Positions 1 to 13,600 of a stretch of 64,000 nucleotides of DNA are shown in pieces. Numbering within the stretch: position 1 is the stretch's first letter; the number at the start of each line of letters is the position of its first letter. The notes below the pieces were generated by a model. The model was not told the origin of the DNA. It did no database searches and saw only the letters and a list, made by a program, of their open reading frames with translations. The translations under genes and the position numbers were made by a program. The stretch comes from Monarcha castaneiventris obscurior (Eukaryota; Chordata; Aves; Passeriformes; Monarchidae): contig JAMPIT010000434.1 in the NCBI GenBank assembly GCA_026261815.1, positions 14,939,001 through 15,003,000 of the forward strand, given 5' to 3'.

Positions 1-1975
1 ATGAAGATGTTGACCGAGCTGTAGAAAGATGCTCCTTGGGATGTGGGCTGCTGAATGCAATGGAACAACTTAGTATAAAAAAGCAAAGGACTTTTTTCCC
101 CCATCTCTTCTCCTGCACTATATTGTTCAGAATTTAAATACTAGTTATACTTACTAATACATCTTAGTGGTTTTTTCTTTCCACACCTTCAACTTATTAC
201 CCATTTTTGAGTTCTGTCAGAGCTGTGTTACTCAGTTTTGAGATTGAATGCAAGGACAATTGCAGCATGCTATTTCTTTTCTGTAACACCTACTAATCAT
301 TAATTCATTAGCTTTAGAAAGAGTTTTTCCAGCAGGAAAATCCTGGAATAGACTGATGTGCATATAATCAAGGAGAGACTGACACTTTACTCACAACTGT
401 CTCTCAAAGTGTAGTAGACTGTACCTGCTTAAACAGATAACTTTTTCAAGGTGGGTGTTTTTGAAAAATAGGAGGATCCATTTCATGGTAAAGTAATATG
501 GAATCTAGATGTTAATAGGATGGGGATAGTCCTTTTTGCTGAGAAAAAAAATGAGGTGTTTTCTGCTTTCTGCACTTGCCTGATAAGAAAGTTTAGGAAT
601 GTTTACCTTGTTGATAACTGAATAAGCTTTTTGAATGCTGTGGTGGGGTTTGTTATGTTGTCCTCCCATCTGAGTCTCCTGTCTGTCCCTTGCTGGGGGG
701 TATGGCAGTGCTGCTCTAGTTCTCATTCTCTCCTCTCCCAGTGACTTCTTGGACTTGTTTCTCTTCCTCTTTCAATTCACAAGCACTGCATTTGAAAGTA
801 AAACAGACCCCTGCTGTGTTCCCTGTAATGTGCTTTTTAAACCAAACTATTTGTTGCCATTGTCTCCTTACTCCAAAGTCACTAAAAACTTTCGAACCCA
901 GGAAGTTAACTCTTTTTCAAGGAGCTGTAAGACTTAACATTATTCACCACCTCTTTCTCTTTGAACTCTTATATTTCTGTATTCGTGATTTGAGACTTGC
1001 TTTCTTTGAATGTGTGAGGTTAATGTGAGCTCAGAGCTGTACTGTGTTCTGAAGATGCTAAAATTGAACCTTCTTAACTGACAGTTCCCCAAGCTGAGGG
1101 TGGGAAGATGCCATCTGGGTGTGTGGTTGTTCAGGGTGGGGAAAGACACTTTTCCTTTAATTTCTTACTTAAAGTGGTTGGTTGAGATTCAGAGGAAGAA
1201 ATTTTGTACCTTACAAGCAGGGCAGGGGTGAAAGTCTTACTGTAAGCCCAGTGACATATTTCTTCATACTGAGCTTCAAGGGGTAAAATGTCAGGGGAAT
1301 TTTGAAGAGGAATTTTCCTATGTAGGCTACTCTTTTATTGTCAGGATGGAAGATGTCAAGGCCATTATTGTGCACCTGTAACTGGAACTGTAATTCAAGG
1401 CTCTTAAACATTTGTTCATACTTGGAAGCTCTGAGTAGTATCTTGAAAAACCAAGCTCTGTCTTAGTGGAATACTGTTGCCCATTCTGAGGCTCTCATTT
1501 GACAGATCTTCAGAGTATAATGATCTAAAATTTGTGGTGCAGCACTTGATAACTAGGTTATGATTCTCTTGATTAGAAACAAGGTGAGAAGCAGTCTGTC
1601 TTCCGGTGAAGTGCATGAAAGCTTTGATTACTGCACTGATGTGTATATTCACGTTGGTAATTCCTTGGTGGACATATCTGTTACTTGTTTATATTTTGGT
1701 TTTGTATTTTTAAAATAAAAAGCTGTAGTCAGATACAGAAGATTTATTTAGGCTTCTTATATAAAGCTAATACAGGATCATTTTGCTTTCTTTGATACTG
1801 ATACTGCGCTCTTCTCCTTCCCCAAGGGAAAAAGCAACTGGAATAACTCCAGCTGATGTTCTTTATGAGTGACAAAACACTGATGCCGAGCTGTGTGTAA
1901 GAGTAAAGATGGAGCCTGTGTCTGCAGTTGGATGATTGGATTTGGTTTCAGAAATGTGCTGGAAATGTGACTTAC

Positions 1976-2232
1976 ATAGAATCACAGAGTAATTAAGGTT
2001 GGAAGGGACTCTAGGGATCAGCTAGTCCAAGTCTGTGCTCAAAGCAGTTCTCACTAAATCTGATTTATGGAATAATTGCAGAACAGTGAGGTCAGATCAT
2101 CTAGAGCTCATCAGAGCTCTGAAGATCATCTAGTTCAGCCCCATACTCAGAGCAGGGTCAACTACAGGGTTGCCCTGGATCATGTCCAGATGAGTTCTGA
2201 GCCCCTCCAAGGATGATATTCCATGGCCTTCC
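1976..2232 (-). mobile_element. CR1 LINE 3' fragment, old and truncated
   Basis: The left edge reads ATAGAATCACAGA followed by the reverse complement of the CR1 3' end, including the 'ggttggaagggact' segment and a following 'tagtccaa' segment. This orientation places the CR1 3' end at the left. Divergence is high, and the right edge (about 2232) is uncertain because homology fades. It sits in a TJP1 intron, antisense to the gene. Confidence 0.75.
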
Positions 2233-5200
2233 CATGCAGTCTGCACCACCATTGATCACCACTGTGGTTTTAAAACAAACCCACCAGGCAGGTATGGGAG
2301 TGGAATTTGCTGTTCTTAGCTGTGTCAGTGCTGTGAAACTGGTCCCAGCTGTGTGCACTTCTGAGCTCCACTGGTGCCCTTCAATAGGACTTATTTTGCT
2401 TGGTGGGAGGCTGTAGTTTGAGCTTTTACATTCCCAGGACTGCCTTACAAACTGTACCAGGAACAGGTGCTGTCGTTGAAGTTGAGATGAACTGGTGGGG
2501 ATATGGGTAGCAGTGACCACAGAAATATGTGTAACACTTTCACTGGATATGAGGGAGGGGGGATATTTTTGAGGGTGGAAACTAGTAGGAGGGGTAGTGT
2601 GTGCTGCCTGAGCAGGTATTTGTGGTAAAATAATCGCTTTTCAGGTTGCATCCTGAGATTTAAACAATTGAAATATTACATGAGTTCCTTGAAGATATTG
2701 GTTTTGAAATGGTACCAAAAAAAAATCAAATTTGAGGTAAATAAGGAGAGGATAAGTCCTTTCAGTTACATGTTAAAATTTATACTCTAAATTAGGAATC
2801 TTTAGGTGCTAATAATACTGACATAGGTCAGTATGGTAGAGAAATGACTTAAAAGCAAAGTTAAAGTTGTCTGTGCTTCTCAGTGGCAACATCCCTTGCT
2901 GGGGGGAGAAACGTGGTTTGCCACTTTGCTTCTTTAGCCTCTCTGTTCTGTGTGATTTTGCTATCTTTTGCTAGTGTACTGGCCTGGAGTAGTAATCTAT
3001 GAAACACTATTGCCAGCACTTTGGAGTTTGTGATCCTACGTGGTTTCACTGCCAGCTGGAAGGCAAAATGGAAAGAAGCAAAAGAGGCAAGAATCCCATA
3101 CACTGAAGCAGTTTTCCCACGCCTTAGCGATCAGGAGCTAGTAAGCTTTGCTTAGCTGCTGGCTGATACTGTTACCAGGGTGTTTTGAGTGGTATTCTTT
3201 ATCTGAAGTAACTTGACCTGAGATCATTTGAGATGTATCTGCATGTGGGTCTTGCACTCTGGTTTGTTTTGCCTTATTCCTGAGCGTCAGCCTTCTGCCT
3301 TTCATGGATAATGTGATTTACTAGGCCTGTGTCATAAACACTTCTATAAATACTCAGATTTAACTGGATCTGTAATCCAGTATTTAATTATTTAACTAAA
3401 ATGCAGCATCCCTCCAAATTTGTGCATACTGTTCTTGATTAGGGCTTTTTTGGAAGAGGGGTCTAACATTTTTTCCGTATAGCAGCAGTACCACCAACAG
3501 AAAGGTTTTATGATCCCATCTGTGATGTGGCAAGCTTCGACTTGAGAGGCCATTCTGGAAAAGTGAGCCATGCTAAACAAGCTGAGTATTGCATGGATGT
3601 GGGGAGTTAAATACTGAGCTACTTTTATAGCTTGGAGAGAACAGTGCCCAGAAGTCAGAGCAAAAATGTCTCGTGTAGAAAAATTCATCAAGAAAACTTG
3701 CAGCTAGGGGTTTTAGATACACACAGTATCTATATGTTCAAAAGGTAGCCACAAACCTCTGGAATTTTAGATCAGGAAGCAGTGGAAATTGTGCTTAGTA
3801 AGGTAGTGTCTTGCACAATGGCATGTGGTTTTGGAAGCACACAAAATTGAGTGAAATGGTTAAACAACTGAGTTATTGTTAAAACATATATGTGTATATT
3901 TAGTCCTACTTTTTCCTCTCAAGGTTGTTCTTCATGATATAAAGATTAATTGTACCGTTCAAACTGTCCAGGTGTGCTGTTGTAGAGACTTTGTACTTCC
4001 AGAGTGATCTGAATTGAAGTAAGTTTATTTTATTAACATGCAGTGTTGAAAATCCTGTATTTTTTCTAAGTTGGATTGCACATTCTCATCTGAAGAGCAG
4101 CTTTAATTGTGGTTTTCCTCATACAGACTTTCATGAGGTGGGCTGTTTAATATAGGTGAATATTTGGGAGGAGATCTCCCAAATCTCCTTAACTAGAGCT
4201 CTAACTAGAGCTTGGAACCTGTACAATATATCAAGTGGAAAAAATTGCAATGAACACTGCTTTACTTTGAGGTGGTTAGTACATCTGCTTCAGAGCATAA
4301 GGTTATGATTTCTGTTTCAAGAGATGGTTGATGTCACTTCTGTGGATGTATACTCAGACAGAAGGCGAGACTGACTTCTCAGCTTCAGTGATTCTGTGAT
4401 GCTTTTTTATATACATCTCAAAAGAGTCCTTTAGTGGGTGTTGTCTCCTCCATTTAGCACTGCTGTGTAAAAGAGATAATCAAATAGACAAACAACATGC
4501 ACCTGATGCTCTGTGGCAGTCCCCGAGCTGCTCCGTCTGATCTCTGGAGTCTTCTCCTCTGTTCAGTCCTTCTCCTTGGAAGGAGTGATGATCAAATAAA
4601 AAAACAAGATCCTAGGCTGTCTGCGGAGTGTAGGACAGAGCTAGTGGGCTGTGGGTGGGAATTTGGCTGCAGCAGTGTGCAGTTTGCTGTGGTGACCCTG
4701 CCTCAGTGCTCTCCTCCTCCTGACTGCCTGCACTCACTCCAGAAGTTGGCTGCCAGAATTGGAAATACCTCAAGTAACTCTAAGGTTCCCTGTAGAGAGG
4801 CTGTGGTGCATTGTGTATGTGTTAGACTATGGAAGACAAAGCTCTCCTTTCAGCTGATAAAATCAGTCAGATAATGGGATTCTGACCTCATTGCACTAAT
4901 TGCAGGGGAACAACTGTTAAAAAATGGGTCTCCTGCCCCCAGTCAGCTGAAGGCTTTCATGATAAGGCAGTTGGAGGGAATCTGTTGGAATTTAAGGTGG
5001 CTGTAGTTTAACTAGGCAAGGACAAAGGTGAGTATCTGTAGGAAGTCATCGTGGTTGGTGTTGGAAACAGCACTGTGCTGCAGCTGAGTGCTGAAAGATG
5101 CTGTGTGTAGGGAAATGACCTCTTCATTCCTTGTTCTGGGCTGGCTGAGGAAGATTCTGTTTTCTTTTCTATACTTCCTCAGGAAGCTGTGTGTTTTGGG

Positions 5201-6795
5201 TATTGACTTTGATTATGTTGGCTTTTTTAAGTGAATGATAAATATCACCCCCTAGATACCTAACAAATTGCAGAAATTCTTGTAAGAGTTTCAAATTCTG
5301 ATTGTTCTGATAAGCACTTTTAATTCTTGTTCCCACAAGTGTAGTCAAAATGTGTTGATTCTGCATTTAACCTTTAGAACTTGGAAGTTTAATAGCGTCC
5401 TGCTGCTGAACTGGACTTCCCCAAGAATAATGGAAAATTAATTTTAGAAGCCAAATAGAAATGCAACAAGATGGTTGAGGCATGTATATGTCTGGTGTGT
5501 CCTGAAGAGGGATTCTCACTCTAAATATATTATAGATAATACTATATGTAACACAGGATTATATAGTAGAGTGTATAGAGAGTAAATATAGTATTTTTTT
5601 CCTTTTTTGACATAGCCCAGTTCTTCCTTCTTTTTTTTTGTGTCTTAAATAAGAACACTGTCACAGTTGTTATGATTTTTTCAGGATAAATAGGAATGTT
5701 TTTTGACATGAGCATTTTATTGTAAGTATGGTATACACAACATGAGACTGCAAGCTTGAAGCAAAGCTGGTGTTCTTTACATGGCTGAGTTTGTGATCTG
5801 ACCATTCACTTCCTGTGGTTTGCTTGCTGTGGTTGAAAGAGCTCACAGCTGTCAGATACCTCTCCTCTCCCCACTGTGTTCTGTGGAGAATACGAGCAAT
5901 ATGCCCCCTGAGGTAGCAGAAGCAGTTGCTTCATTTTATTGTCTGTAGGACAGCTGTCAATGCTGATCTGCAAAACCTGGCTGGTAAAGATGCTAAATGC
6001 AACTTAGTGCTTCCTACAGTAGGTTCCTCTTGTGTAGTCCAGAGGAAAATCTGTTTTAGGTAGATGTCTAGGTATTATTTTCTCTGAAAATGTAGTAATC
6101 TTTGTCCTTACTGAGGAATGTATGGAAATGGATGGCAACTGTAGATGTTTAACACATATTTATTTATCAAAAATTACTGTTAAATTTTACCAAGAAATAA
6201 CATGGTTGAAAACTCATTTGACCTCAAAATTTGATCACAATTGAGGAAACAATTCCTTAAAATCGATCTTGTCATTCAGAACACAATTCACTTTTCTATG
6301 AAAAAGCTGAGTTAAAAGGGGAACAATAATTCCTCTAGTAAATCCCTCTAGATTTGGAAAGAAACATTGGGAAGCTATTCTGGCTTGGATTTCAAGAATA
6401 TGTGGGAGCTCTGGCCTCAGTCTGAGCTGAGGTGTAGAAATCTAAAAAGTGTTAATCTGCAAGAAACCTCCCCTTGGGAAACTTGCATTATTTCAAGGTA
6501 GAACGCTAATTTCTGTTGCTGTTTTTTGAAGCTTTCCAAATGTCACCTGGAATTGTCTTCTCAAGCCTGTGGGTGGCTTCAGTGCTGCTGCTGGCAACAG
6601 CTTTTTCACCTGCAGTACAGGTAAACTGAGCAATGCCATTTGCAACATGACTGCATTGCTCAATTCAGTAGCCAGTGTTTTGTTGGATTGGTTTTTTTCC
6701 TTCATGATGCTTGAAAGAAAAGCATAAGTGTGTATGTGCACACATACCCAGATATGTGTGTGAAGGTAAAAGTTGTAGGGGAAGAGGCATGGGTT

Positions 6796-6811
6796 AAAAA
6801 AAAAAAAAAAA
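6796..6811. repeat. A16 mononucleotide run
   Basis: Sixteen consecutive A followed by AGAAAACCCC. A simple repeat in a TJP1 intron; no clear retroposon body is seen next to it. Confidence 0.85.
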
Positions 6812-7261
6812 GAAAACCCCAGCCCTTGAGAGGAAGGAAAGAAGTGTGTTGAGAAGGGGGCCAAAAAATGTTTGTTGTTGTTTGAAGGACCCTTATAAGC
6901 CCACAAAGGGAGCTTTCTGAAAAGATGTTTACTTTAATATGTTTATTTCTCAGGGCAATTCCAAAGATGAAAGAGTTGAAAAAGATTTGATGTTTCCAAG
7001 ATTCTGAGCAAATGATAAGTTTCATAACTTCCATATTGATGAATTGCAACATCATGTATGACTCTATCCTTTAAATAGTAAGAAAAAACCCAACCCGTAA
7101 ATACATCCACTTGCCACATACAGAGCCAGGAATACTAATTGTCTATGTAAAAGTGTTAAAGGTGAGCTTAAGGAAACTTAACATTTTAATAAATCAAAAA
7201 CATAAAATAAATCACTAAAGTCACGATACCATCATTCTTTCTATTCTTTTTATTCTTAATC

Positions 7262-7757
7262 TATGTGCTCAGTTCTGGGCTCCTCAGTACAAGAAAGACA
7301 AGGAGCTGCTGGAGAGGGCCCAATGGAGGCCATAAAGATGATGAAGGGTCTGGAGCATCTCTTATGAGGGAAAACTGGACCTGTTTAGTCTGGAGAAGAG
7401 AAGAGGGGATCTCATTAATGCATACAAGTATCTCCAAGATGGGTGCCAAGAGGATGGTGCCAGACTCTTCAGTGGTGCCCAGTGACAGGACGAGGAGCAA
7501 TGGCCATAAACTAAAACACAAAAAGTTTCACCTCAGCATGAGGAAGAGTGTCTTTCCATGGAGGGTGGCAGAGTACTGGAACAGTTGCCCAGGGAGTGCG
7601 TGGAGTCTCCCTCCCTGGGGACATTCCAAACCCACCTGTACACCTTCCTGTGTCACCTGCCCCAGGTGACCCTGCCTTGGCAGGGGAGTTGGAATGGATG
7701 ATCTCCAGAGGTCCCTTCCAGCCTCAAAAATTGTGTGATTCTGTGTGATTCTGTGAT
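7262..7757 (+). mobile_element. CR1 LINE 3' fragment
   Basis: About 500 bases of the 3' end of a CR1 retrotransposon in sense orientation. Recognisable parts include 'ctgggctcctcagtacaag', 'ctggagaagagaag', 'gtgtctttccatggagggt' and the terminal 'atggatgatctccagaggtc' block. It ends in two or three copies of the ATTCTGTG octamer (7738-7755), the hallmark CR1 3' terminus. The 5' side is truncated as usual for CR1. Open frames across it (for example 7265-7669) are not intact reverse transcriptase and are not genes. Confidence 0.9.
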
Positions 7758-8502
7758 GTAGAGTCATTGGTAATACAGACATAGGAGTTTGCAAAGTTGT
7801 CCACTCAAAGGTATTAAAAGGTCTCTGTTAAATTATTATAACTCTAGACTGGGGCATCTTAGTATTCTATATTCCTAGTTTCTGGGTGCTAGGCTCTATA
7901 TATTTCTCAGTTCCTGCTGAGTCACCTTGATTTCCCCTAAATTAGTGGTGGATAGCATGAAAAATAGAAGACTTTGAGTGTGGCCTAAGAGCAGCATCAC
8001 AACAGGGACCTCAGCTGATGGTAGCACAGGCTCATTCTTCTGCCTCAGTTGTCAGTGCTAAGTGGGGTGAGTACCTTCACAGGTCTTCTTCAAACTTCCC
8101 TTGTTCCTTTGTGAGTGAATGCAGTTCTTTGCAGATCAGAAACTAACTCAAGTAAGCAGTTTGTGTCAAAGCCAACACTCACCTCAGACTGCCTTTGAAC
8201 TGTTTTTCACTGTTCTTGATTGGACTGTTTGGGCATGCAGAAAGAATGAAAATAACATATTACTTGCTTTGCTGTGTAACTAATGGATATTTGATGTTTC
8301 CAAGTCTTGTGCATTTGAAATGGATGTATTAGTAAAATCTAGGAGAGGTGATAGCAATAGTGTGAGCAAAAAAATTGAGAATAAAGTGGACAGACTGAGC
8401 TTCTGCAGAAAAGAAAAAGGCTTTAAAAGTGGCAGCCTCAATCTGACCAAGCAGTGAGTGCCCTGTCCAGGTTTAGAAAGGCTGGTGAGTTTGGGAGATT
8501 GA

Positions 8503-8535
<33 letters not shown>

Positions 8536-8538
8536 TTT
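8503..8538. repeat. Poly(T) tract
   Basis: Twenty-four T, then AAA and nine further T. A second T run follows at about 8552. It could be the poly(A) tail of an antisense insertion, but no retroposon body is recognisable on either side. Length is likely variable and error-prone in assembly. Confidence 0.85.
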
Positions 8539-10601
8539 AACATTTGTCTTGGTTTTTTTTTTGTGAAGCAGTGTCTTCTCACAGTTCTCAGAAGCATGTT
8601 ATGTAGGTAATTTCTGTTTTTCTTAGTCATGGATTAGCTGTTTTTGTTATCTTGCCCTGCTCCGACTCTGGGTTTGCCGGTTCTGCCAGATCCAGTGGGA
8701 GCAGTGCTGAGCTGGTTAAACTGCATTTTATCAATTTGTGCCATATCCAGAGCCAGTTGGTGCTGTTTGCACTGTGCCCTGTGTACCAAGCTCCAGCAGT
8801 GAGGCACAAGGACCCAGAGCTGTGGAAATCAGGCAGCTTGTCAGCCAAGGAGCTCAAACTGTGCTGGCTGAGGGGGCCTCTGCTGCTGATGCAGGGTTGT
8901 ACCTGTGGAGCACTGCCAGAACAAGTGCAGTAAATGATCAGGCGGGTTTACTTCTCTCTTGATAATTGCAGGTAGAAATGAGGCAGCCTAATTCAATTAT
9001 AATGTGAATTACAACTTTTGCAGTCCTTTATTGGATTCGTGTTGCACCTTCTTCTGAACAGGAGCTTAAAGCTTTTTGCTTTAGAAGTTTACTTGTGGAG
9101 ATAATTCTTCACTTGTTGATGAGATGTTTAGCCTGAGAAGCTCTTGCCAAAACTAAGACAGAATGAGAACATCAGAAATAAGGAAGAAAATCAGTATTCC
9201 TTGACCGTTTAGCAAGCAAAACATCCTGTTTTGTTTCAAAGATGGCTTTGTGTGTGTAAATTGTTACTGTTTTAGTATATATTTGGTCCAAGTTTAAAAA
9301 GCTGAAGAGAAATAATCTAATTCTGGGATAGAGTTGAATCAATTTGTAATGCAAAGGAGCAACATTTGGTACTGAATTGAGGAGAATTACAGCTGTTTGA
9401 ATGAAATACATCCCAATTAAGTCACAATAGCATTTTAAAGATAAGTGTACCCTGAAAGAGAAATGAGCAGTAATGTGGCACATCCTAACCTTTAAAATTC
9501 AAGCACACAATGCAGAGGCAAAAATGCAGAGGTTTTTGGCATTATGAGAAGAACTCGCCTTTTGAATCCAGTTGCAAATTCTGATATTCTGAAATTGGAA
9601 AAAGTTTACTGTTTGCGAGAGTAAACACTCTGACCTCTGTTCCCTGTGATACAGGACTGGATTAAAAATTCTGAGTACTTTTCGTTGTAGTGACTGAGTA
9701 ACTGAAACAAATTGAGAGCAGAGTAGATTTTCAAAAAACCAGTACTGCCATGTTGCAGAGACGTTTGTGTTCTGATTCTGTTCTTTAATTAGTGGATTGC
9801 ATGCTTATGAGAGGGGGGGCTATGGAGCAAAACACTGGACACTCCCCCGGAAAGGCAGAAAATGTAGCAGCAGGATATTCGCTGTGCATTTCCTGCTGCC
9901 TTCCTGCCTGTTTTCAGGCCTTGGGCTCTGCTAGGTTTTCATTCCTCATGCTATGTTCCCCTTTCCAAATGTTCGCTTGTCATGGCACAGTAAGTAGTGC
10001 TCTTTTAAGCAGAAATGCAGGTATGTCAATATTGTCATAATGTTACTGTTTAATCTAGTTACCTTAGAGAGGACCTTGTAATTTCTGCAGTGCTACTGTT
10101 CTCCAAAACAATTATCCTACACTAAATTGCAGTCCATTAAATGTGACCTGTGTGCCTAATGCAGTAGCACAGGTACTCTAATCTGTAGCTGGGTGTTCAT
10201 GAATTAGTGGTAATCTGCATACAGTTAAAACAAGCAAAAGGAGAGTGTAAGTATGAATGTTAGAATATAAATACAACTGTTTGGACTACTGCAAGCTTGG
10301 TGAGCAACCAAGAGAGTCTATATCACAAATGCTGCTTGTAGTCTTTCCCTTGAAACTTCTTTATAACTTCAGTCTCTGTAATCTATTTTGCCTGTTCTTC
10401 CCTCCACCCTTTTCCACAGGAGCACAGGAAGTTCAGATGTGACATATAAAGGCAGGAAATGTGTAATGAATGAGCCAGGCCAGCTTCTTCTGTAGCTATT
10501 CTATATGAATATTAATATTACTTTTGAATGTAAGTTTCTGTTTGTGGTATTATACAGCTATTGAAAGTGAAGTCTAATCTTTGGGTTTTTTTTTTCCTTA
10601 G

Positions 10602-10658
10602 AGCACAACAATGGAAGAAACAGCTATATGGGAACAACACACAGTGACTCTTCACAGG
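10602..10658 (+). CDS. TJP1: TJP1 coding exon: start of PDZ1
   Basis: Encodes 19 complete codons, beginning [12 protein letters not shown] and ending T-L-H-R, the N-terminal strand of PDZ1. The acceptor is a pyrimidine-rich tract ending TTCCTTAG at 10600-10601; the donor is GTAAGT at 10659. Phase is 0 at both ends. The exon contains the ATG at 10611 (A at -3, G at +4), a good initiation context should the transcript start with another first exon. Upstream residues of full-length ZO-1 are outside the window. Confidence 0.95.
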
Positions 10659-13600
10659 GTAAGTTCATACAATTGGCTCTGTGTGCCTAACGCAGGATAC
10701 TGGTAGTTTTTGAAAACAATAGGAAAAAGCCAGATGTCAGGAAGTAAAAGGAAAGGAAACTGTCATATTCCTTTGTTTAAATTTAGAAGTGTTGTAAAAG
10801 CTCCATGTGATAGCTCTATTTGTTTGTTGGGTTTCAGAGATAAGCCTGCCTACAAATAACCATGCCAGAAACAAAGCTTTAGATTACATCTGTACTTAAC
10901 TGAGGGGAGGTAGAAATCCGTGTTCATTCATGGCTGTGCTTGAAAGTTTTAAAACTTTATTTGCAGGGACACAAAATAATGTAGTTGCATATAAATAAAT
11001 GTACTCAAAACTGTCTTATTTGTTTGCCGCTTTCTTAAACCAGTGGCTGGAAGTAGTGATTCTGGGTGGTCAGAATGTGAACCCTGCACAAAGGAATGTG
11101 TGCTGGGAATCAGTGAATAGCAGGACTGCTTTTGCATTTAGACTGACTCCTCTTGTTTGAGTTTCTCCTAAATTAAGTTGAGTTCTGATGCAGCTATCAT
11201 GAAGCCGTACAAGAGAGTCAGTAAGGAATTAATTGCTTAGCGAAAGTCAGAGCAGGGTGGGATGCCATTTCTGGCAGCAACTTAGTATTAAAGTGACCAT
11301 GGAATCATGGTCCAAATAGCACTCCAAATAGTATTCACTCCAATAGTATTCACTCCAAAACCGGGGAGATGTGAAAGTATTTTCTCAAGGGAGCAAGTTC
11401 TACCATTTGCTTTCACTTCATCGTTGAACAAAGGCATTTTGAAATTGTAGCTTTGGTGGGATGAATGGACCTTGGACAAAAAATGAGTATGTGTAGGTCA
11501 GCTGGTCAGATAAAATGTTAATTGTCTGTCAGATCTGTTAGCTGTTGATTCTAAAGGCTTTAATGTTGTTGATTCAAAGTAACTGTTTGGGTGGGTGCCC
11601 TTTTGTGAAGGGAACAGTTATGGTCAGTTTGACCAGAAGGCTGACAAAGTATCCTGTCTCTGACTGCAGCCACGTGAGAGAGAAGTAGAAGTGAAAATGA
11701 AAATGTGTAGTGATGTTTATCTAGGCTACTCTTTAAGCTTCCAACAGTTTTTAGGTCAACAAGTTTTTGAGCAAGAAGTGTTATTTCTATGTATAATTAA
11801 TTGCCCTTTATGTTTTCATCTTGAAACTGTCCAGTCATCCCTGAAATTCCTGTAAACTTCAATTTTTTTTACTCATATTAGTGATTAAATCAGTACTGCT
11901 TTATAGTCAAAACCAAGCAAAAAATGCTGTAGTAATACAAGGTTGGCTCATAGGCTTGGTGATAGCTCATTTTCTCTTGAAGGGGAACTTTTCCTAGTCA
12001 ATTGGAGTGGTAATTTCAGTGACACCAGAAGTGAGTTTAGTCAATGCAAAGAAATAATGAAATGCTGCAATATGATGTTACCTTGAACAAATTTTTAACT
12101 AATTGGTAGGAACCAGAGATCTCGTGTTTGGTTGCACTTGCCGCATAGTCAGGCGTTCTTTTATAGCATTGAGGTGAAAGTATGATTTGACTCTAATTTT
12201 GGTTATGATCTTTTATGTGCTAAAATTCTGCCAGCTGTTCTGGTATAACTGCTTTGTTAGCTGATTAAGTAGCTCTTACTTAGGTGTTGAAAGCTGATGA
12301 TATGTACTGTTGATAACTTCCTTAGCATTAATTTAGTCAGTTAAAACCAAAGTTATTTCCATCTGCCAGATAACAAAACCAATACCCTTATGCTAATGTT
12401 AAACAAACATGTGCTTAGTTTATCCTTAACATTGGGAAGAGGGTTTAGTGACTTCCAGCACTACTGTTAAAAGACTCATTAGAAAGTTTTTTGGGAAGGA
12501 GAGGCTGGAATTTCTCAGCGGTTTTTGTTCCCTTTCTTTATCACTCTTCCAACTTCCTGGACTGGACTGCTACTTTACTCTTAAGGAATTGAGCCAGTCT
12601 CAAGTTCAGTTAAAGCTTATCAGGTAGCTACAGTTTGAGAGATCCTCTGGGTTTATATACCTAAAACTGCAAAGGACTTGAAGAAGGAACCATGCACTTT
12701 GTATATAAATGTGGTTTTTCTCTTGCTTGGAACTCAGTTCTGTGTGTCTGTGGTAGATGTGTGTCCTTCCCCCAAAGCACAGAAACCAGGTATGTACCTA
12801 CCTTTTTGCCTGCCTCACACTGCATTACTGTGGGAAAGTAGGATAGTACAGCTCTTTTCTTGGTGTTTTTTCTACAACATCTGACTGGTGAAGTTGTGAT
12901 ACAAGAGATTTTTCTTAATGCAGTTTTACTTAAAATACATGTTAGTATCCTGTATAATCTGTAGTGATCAACATCTTGCTATTTCCAGACATGTTTAGGA
13001 GCTGTGCTCAGTTTTCAGAGAGCAGTTCTGATAGTCAGTTGTCTCTCAAGATGATGGCAGGCAGCAGGATAAAATGAAAAGTAGGTAGGCTGATTTACTG
13101 GAAGGTTTCTTATGTGACCTCTTAAATTTTCAGAAGGATTTACAATTTGATTTTTTAATTGGGCGTGTTTCTGAAGACCTTGATTTATCTTACTAGAAAC
13201 TTGATCTGACCTGTAGGCTCTTTTAAGTGCTGTCTGTATATGAGACTGCATTGTTTCAGGGCTTCTGGACAGGAGCATTGAAGTGTGAAACATAGCCATC
13301 TTCATACCGGTGATATGATTTTAAACTACTTTTAAAATTAGTATGGCAAGCAGCAAGATAAGGTTTACAGTGAGTTTCTGCTGACCTTAGCCTGATAATG
13401 GTATTTCTTATCATGAGTGGAGAATTTAAAGAATATATTTGTTTATGGTGAAGGAAAGATAGAGAATATTTAAATGAAGTTTGACATAAATGTCTTTGTT
13501 ATTATCTCTTTTCTCGCTTTCCTTCCCCACCCAAATACAGTACAAACTAAGTTCTGTTTGTTAGAGTAATGGAAAGCTAGAAGGAGGAGTGTCATGAGAG

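Larger units (their letters stand above)
1..10601 (+). other. TJP1: 5' intron of TJP1 (first visible coding exon's upstream intron)
   Basis: No coding exon of TJP1 or of another gene is recognisable here. The stretch is AT-rich and stop-rich in all frames. It carries two CR1 fragments (about 1976-2232 and 7262-7757), a 16-base A run (6796-6811), a 24-base T run (8503-8526) and a somewhat GC-richer patch at about 8640-8950 that I cannot assign. A strong acceptor-like site occurs at 10418-10419. Since the first visible coding exon starts mid-frame at a splice acceptor, this is intronic; the upstream N-terminal exon and promoter are outside the window. Confidence 0.8.

Noticed and set aside
4190..4213. 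12-nt near tandem repeat (TAACTAGAGCTC / TAACTAGAGCTT)
   Set aside because: Very short, one mismatch, no context.
4497..4874. 125-codon + frame starting with a hydrophobic stretch
   Set aside because: Intronic, no recognisable domain, no splice or promoter support; the hydrophobic start alone does not show a signal peptide.
6493..7055. Minus-strand frames of 137 and 117 codons
   Set aside because: They depend on the poly(A) tract, which reads as poly-Phe, and have no recognisable domain.
7265..7669. 134-codon + frame and overlapping minus frames
   Set aside because: They lie wholly within a truncated CR1 3' fragment and show no intact reverse transcriptase.
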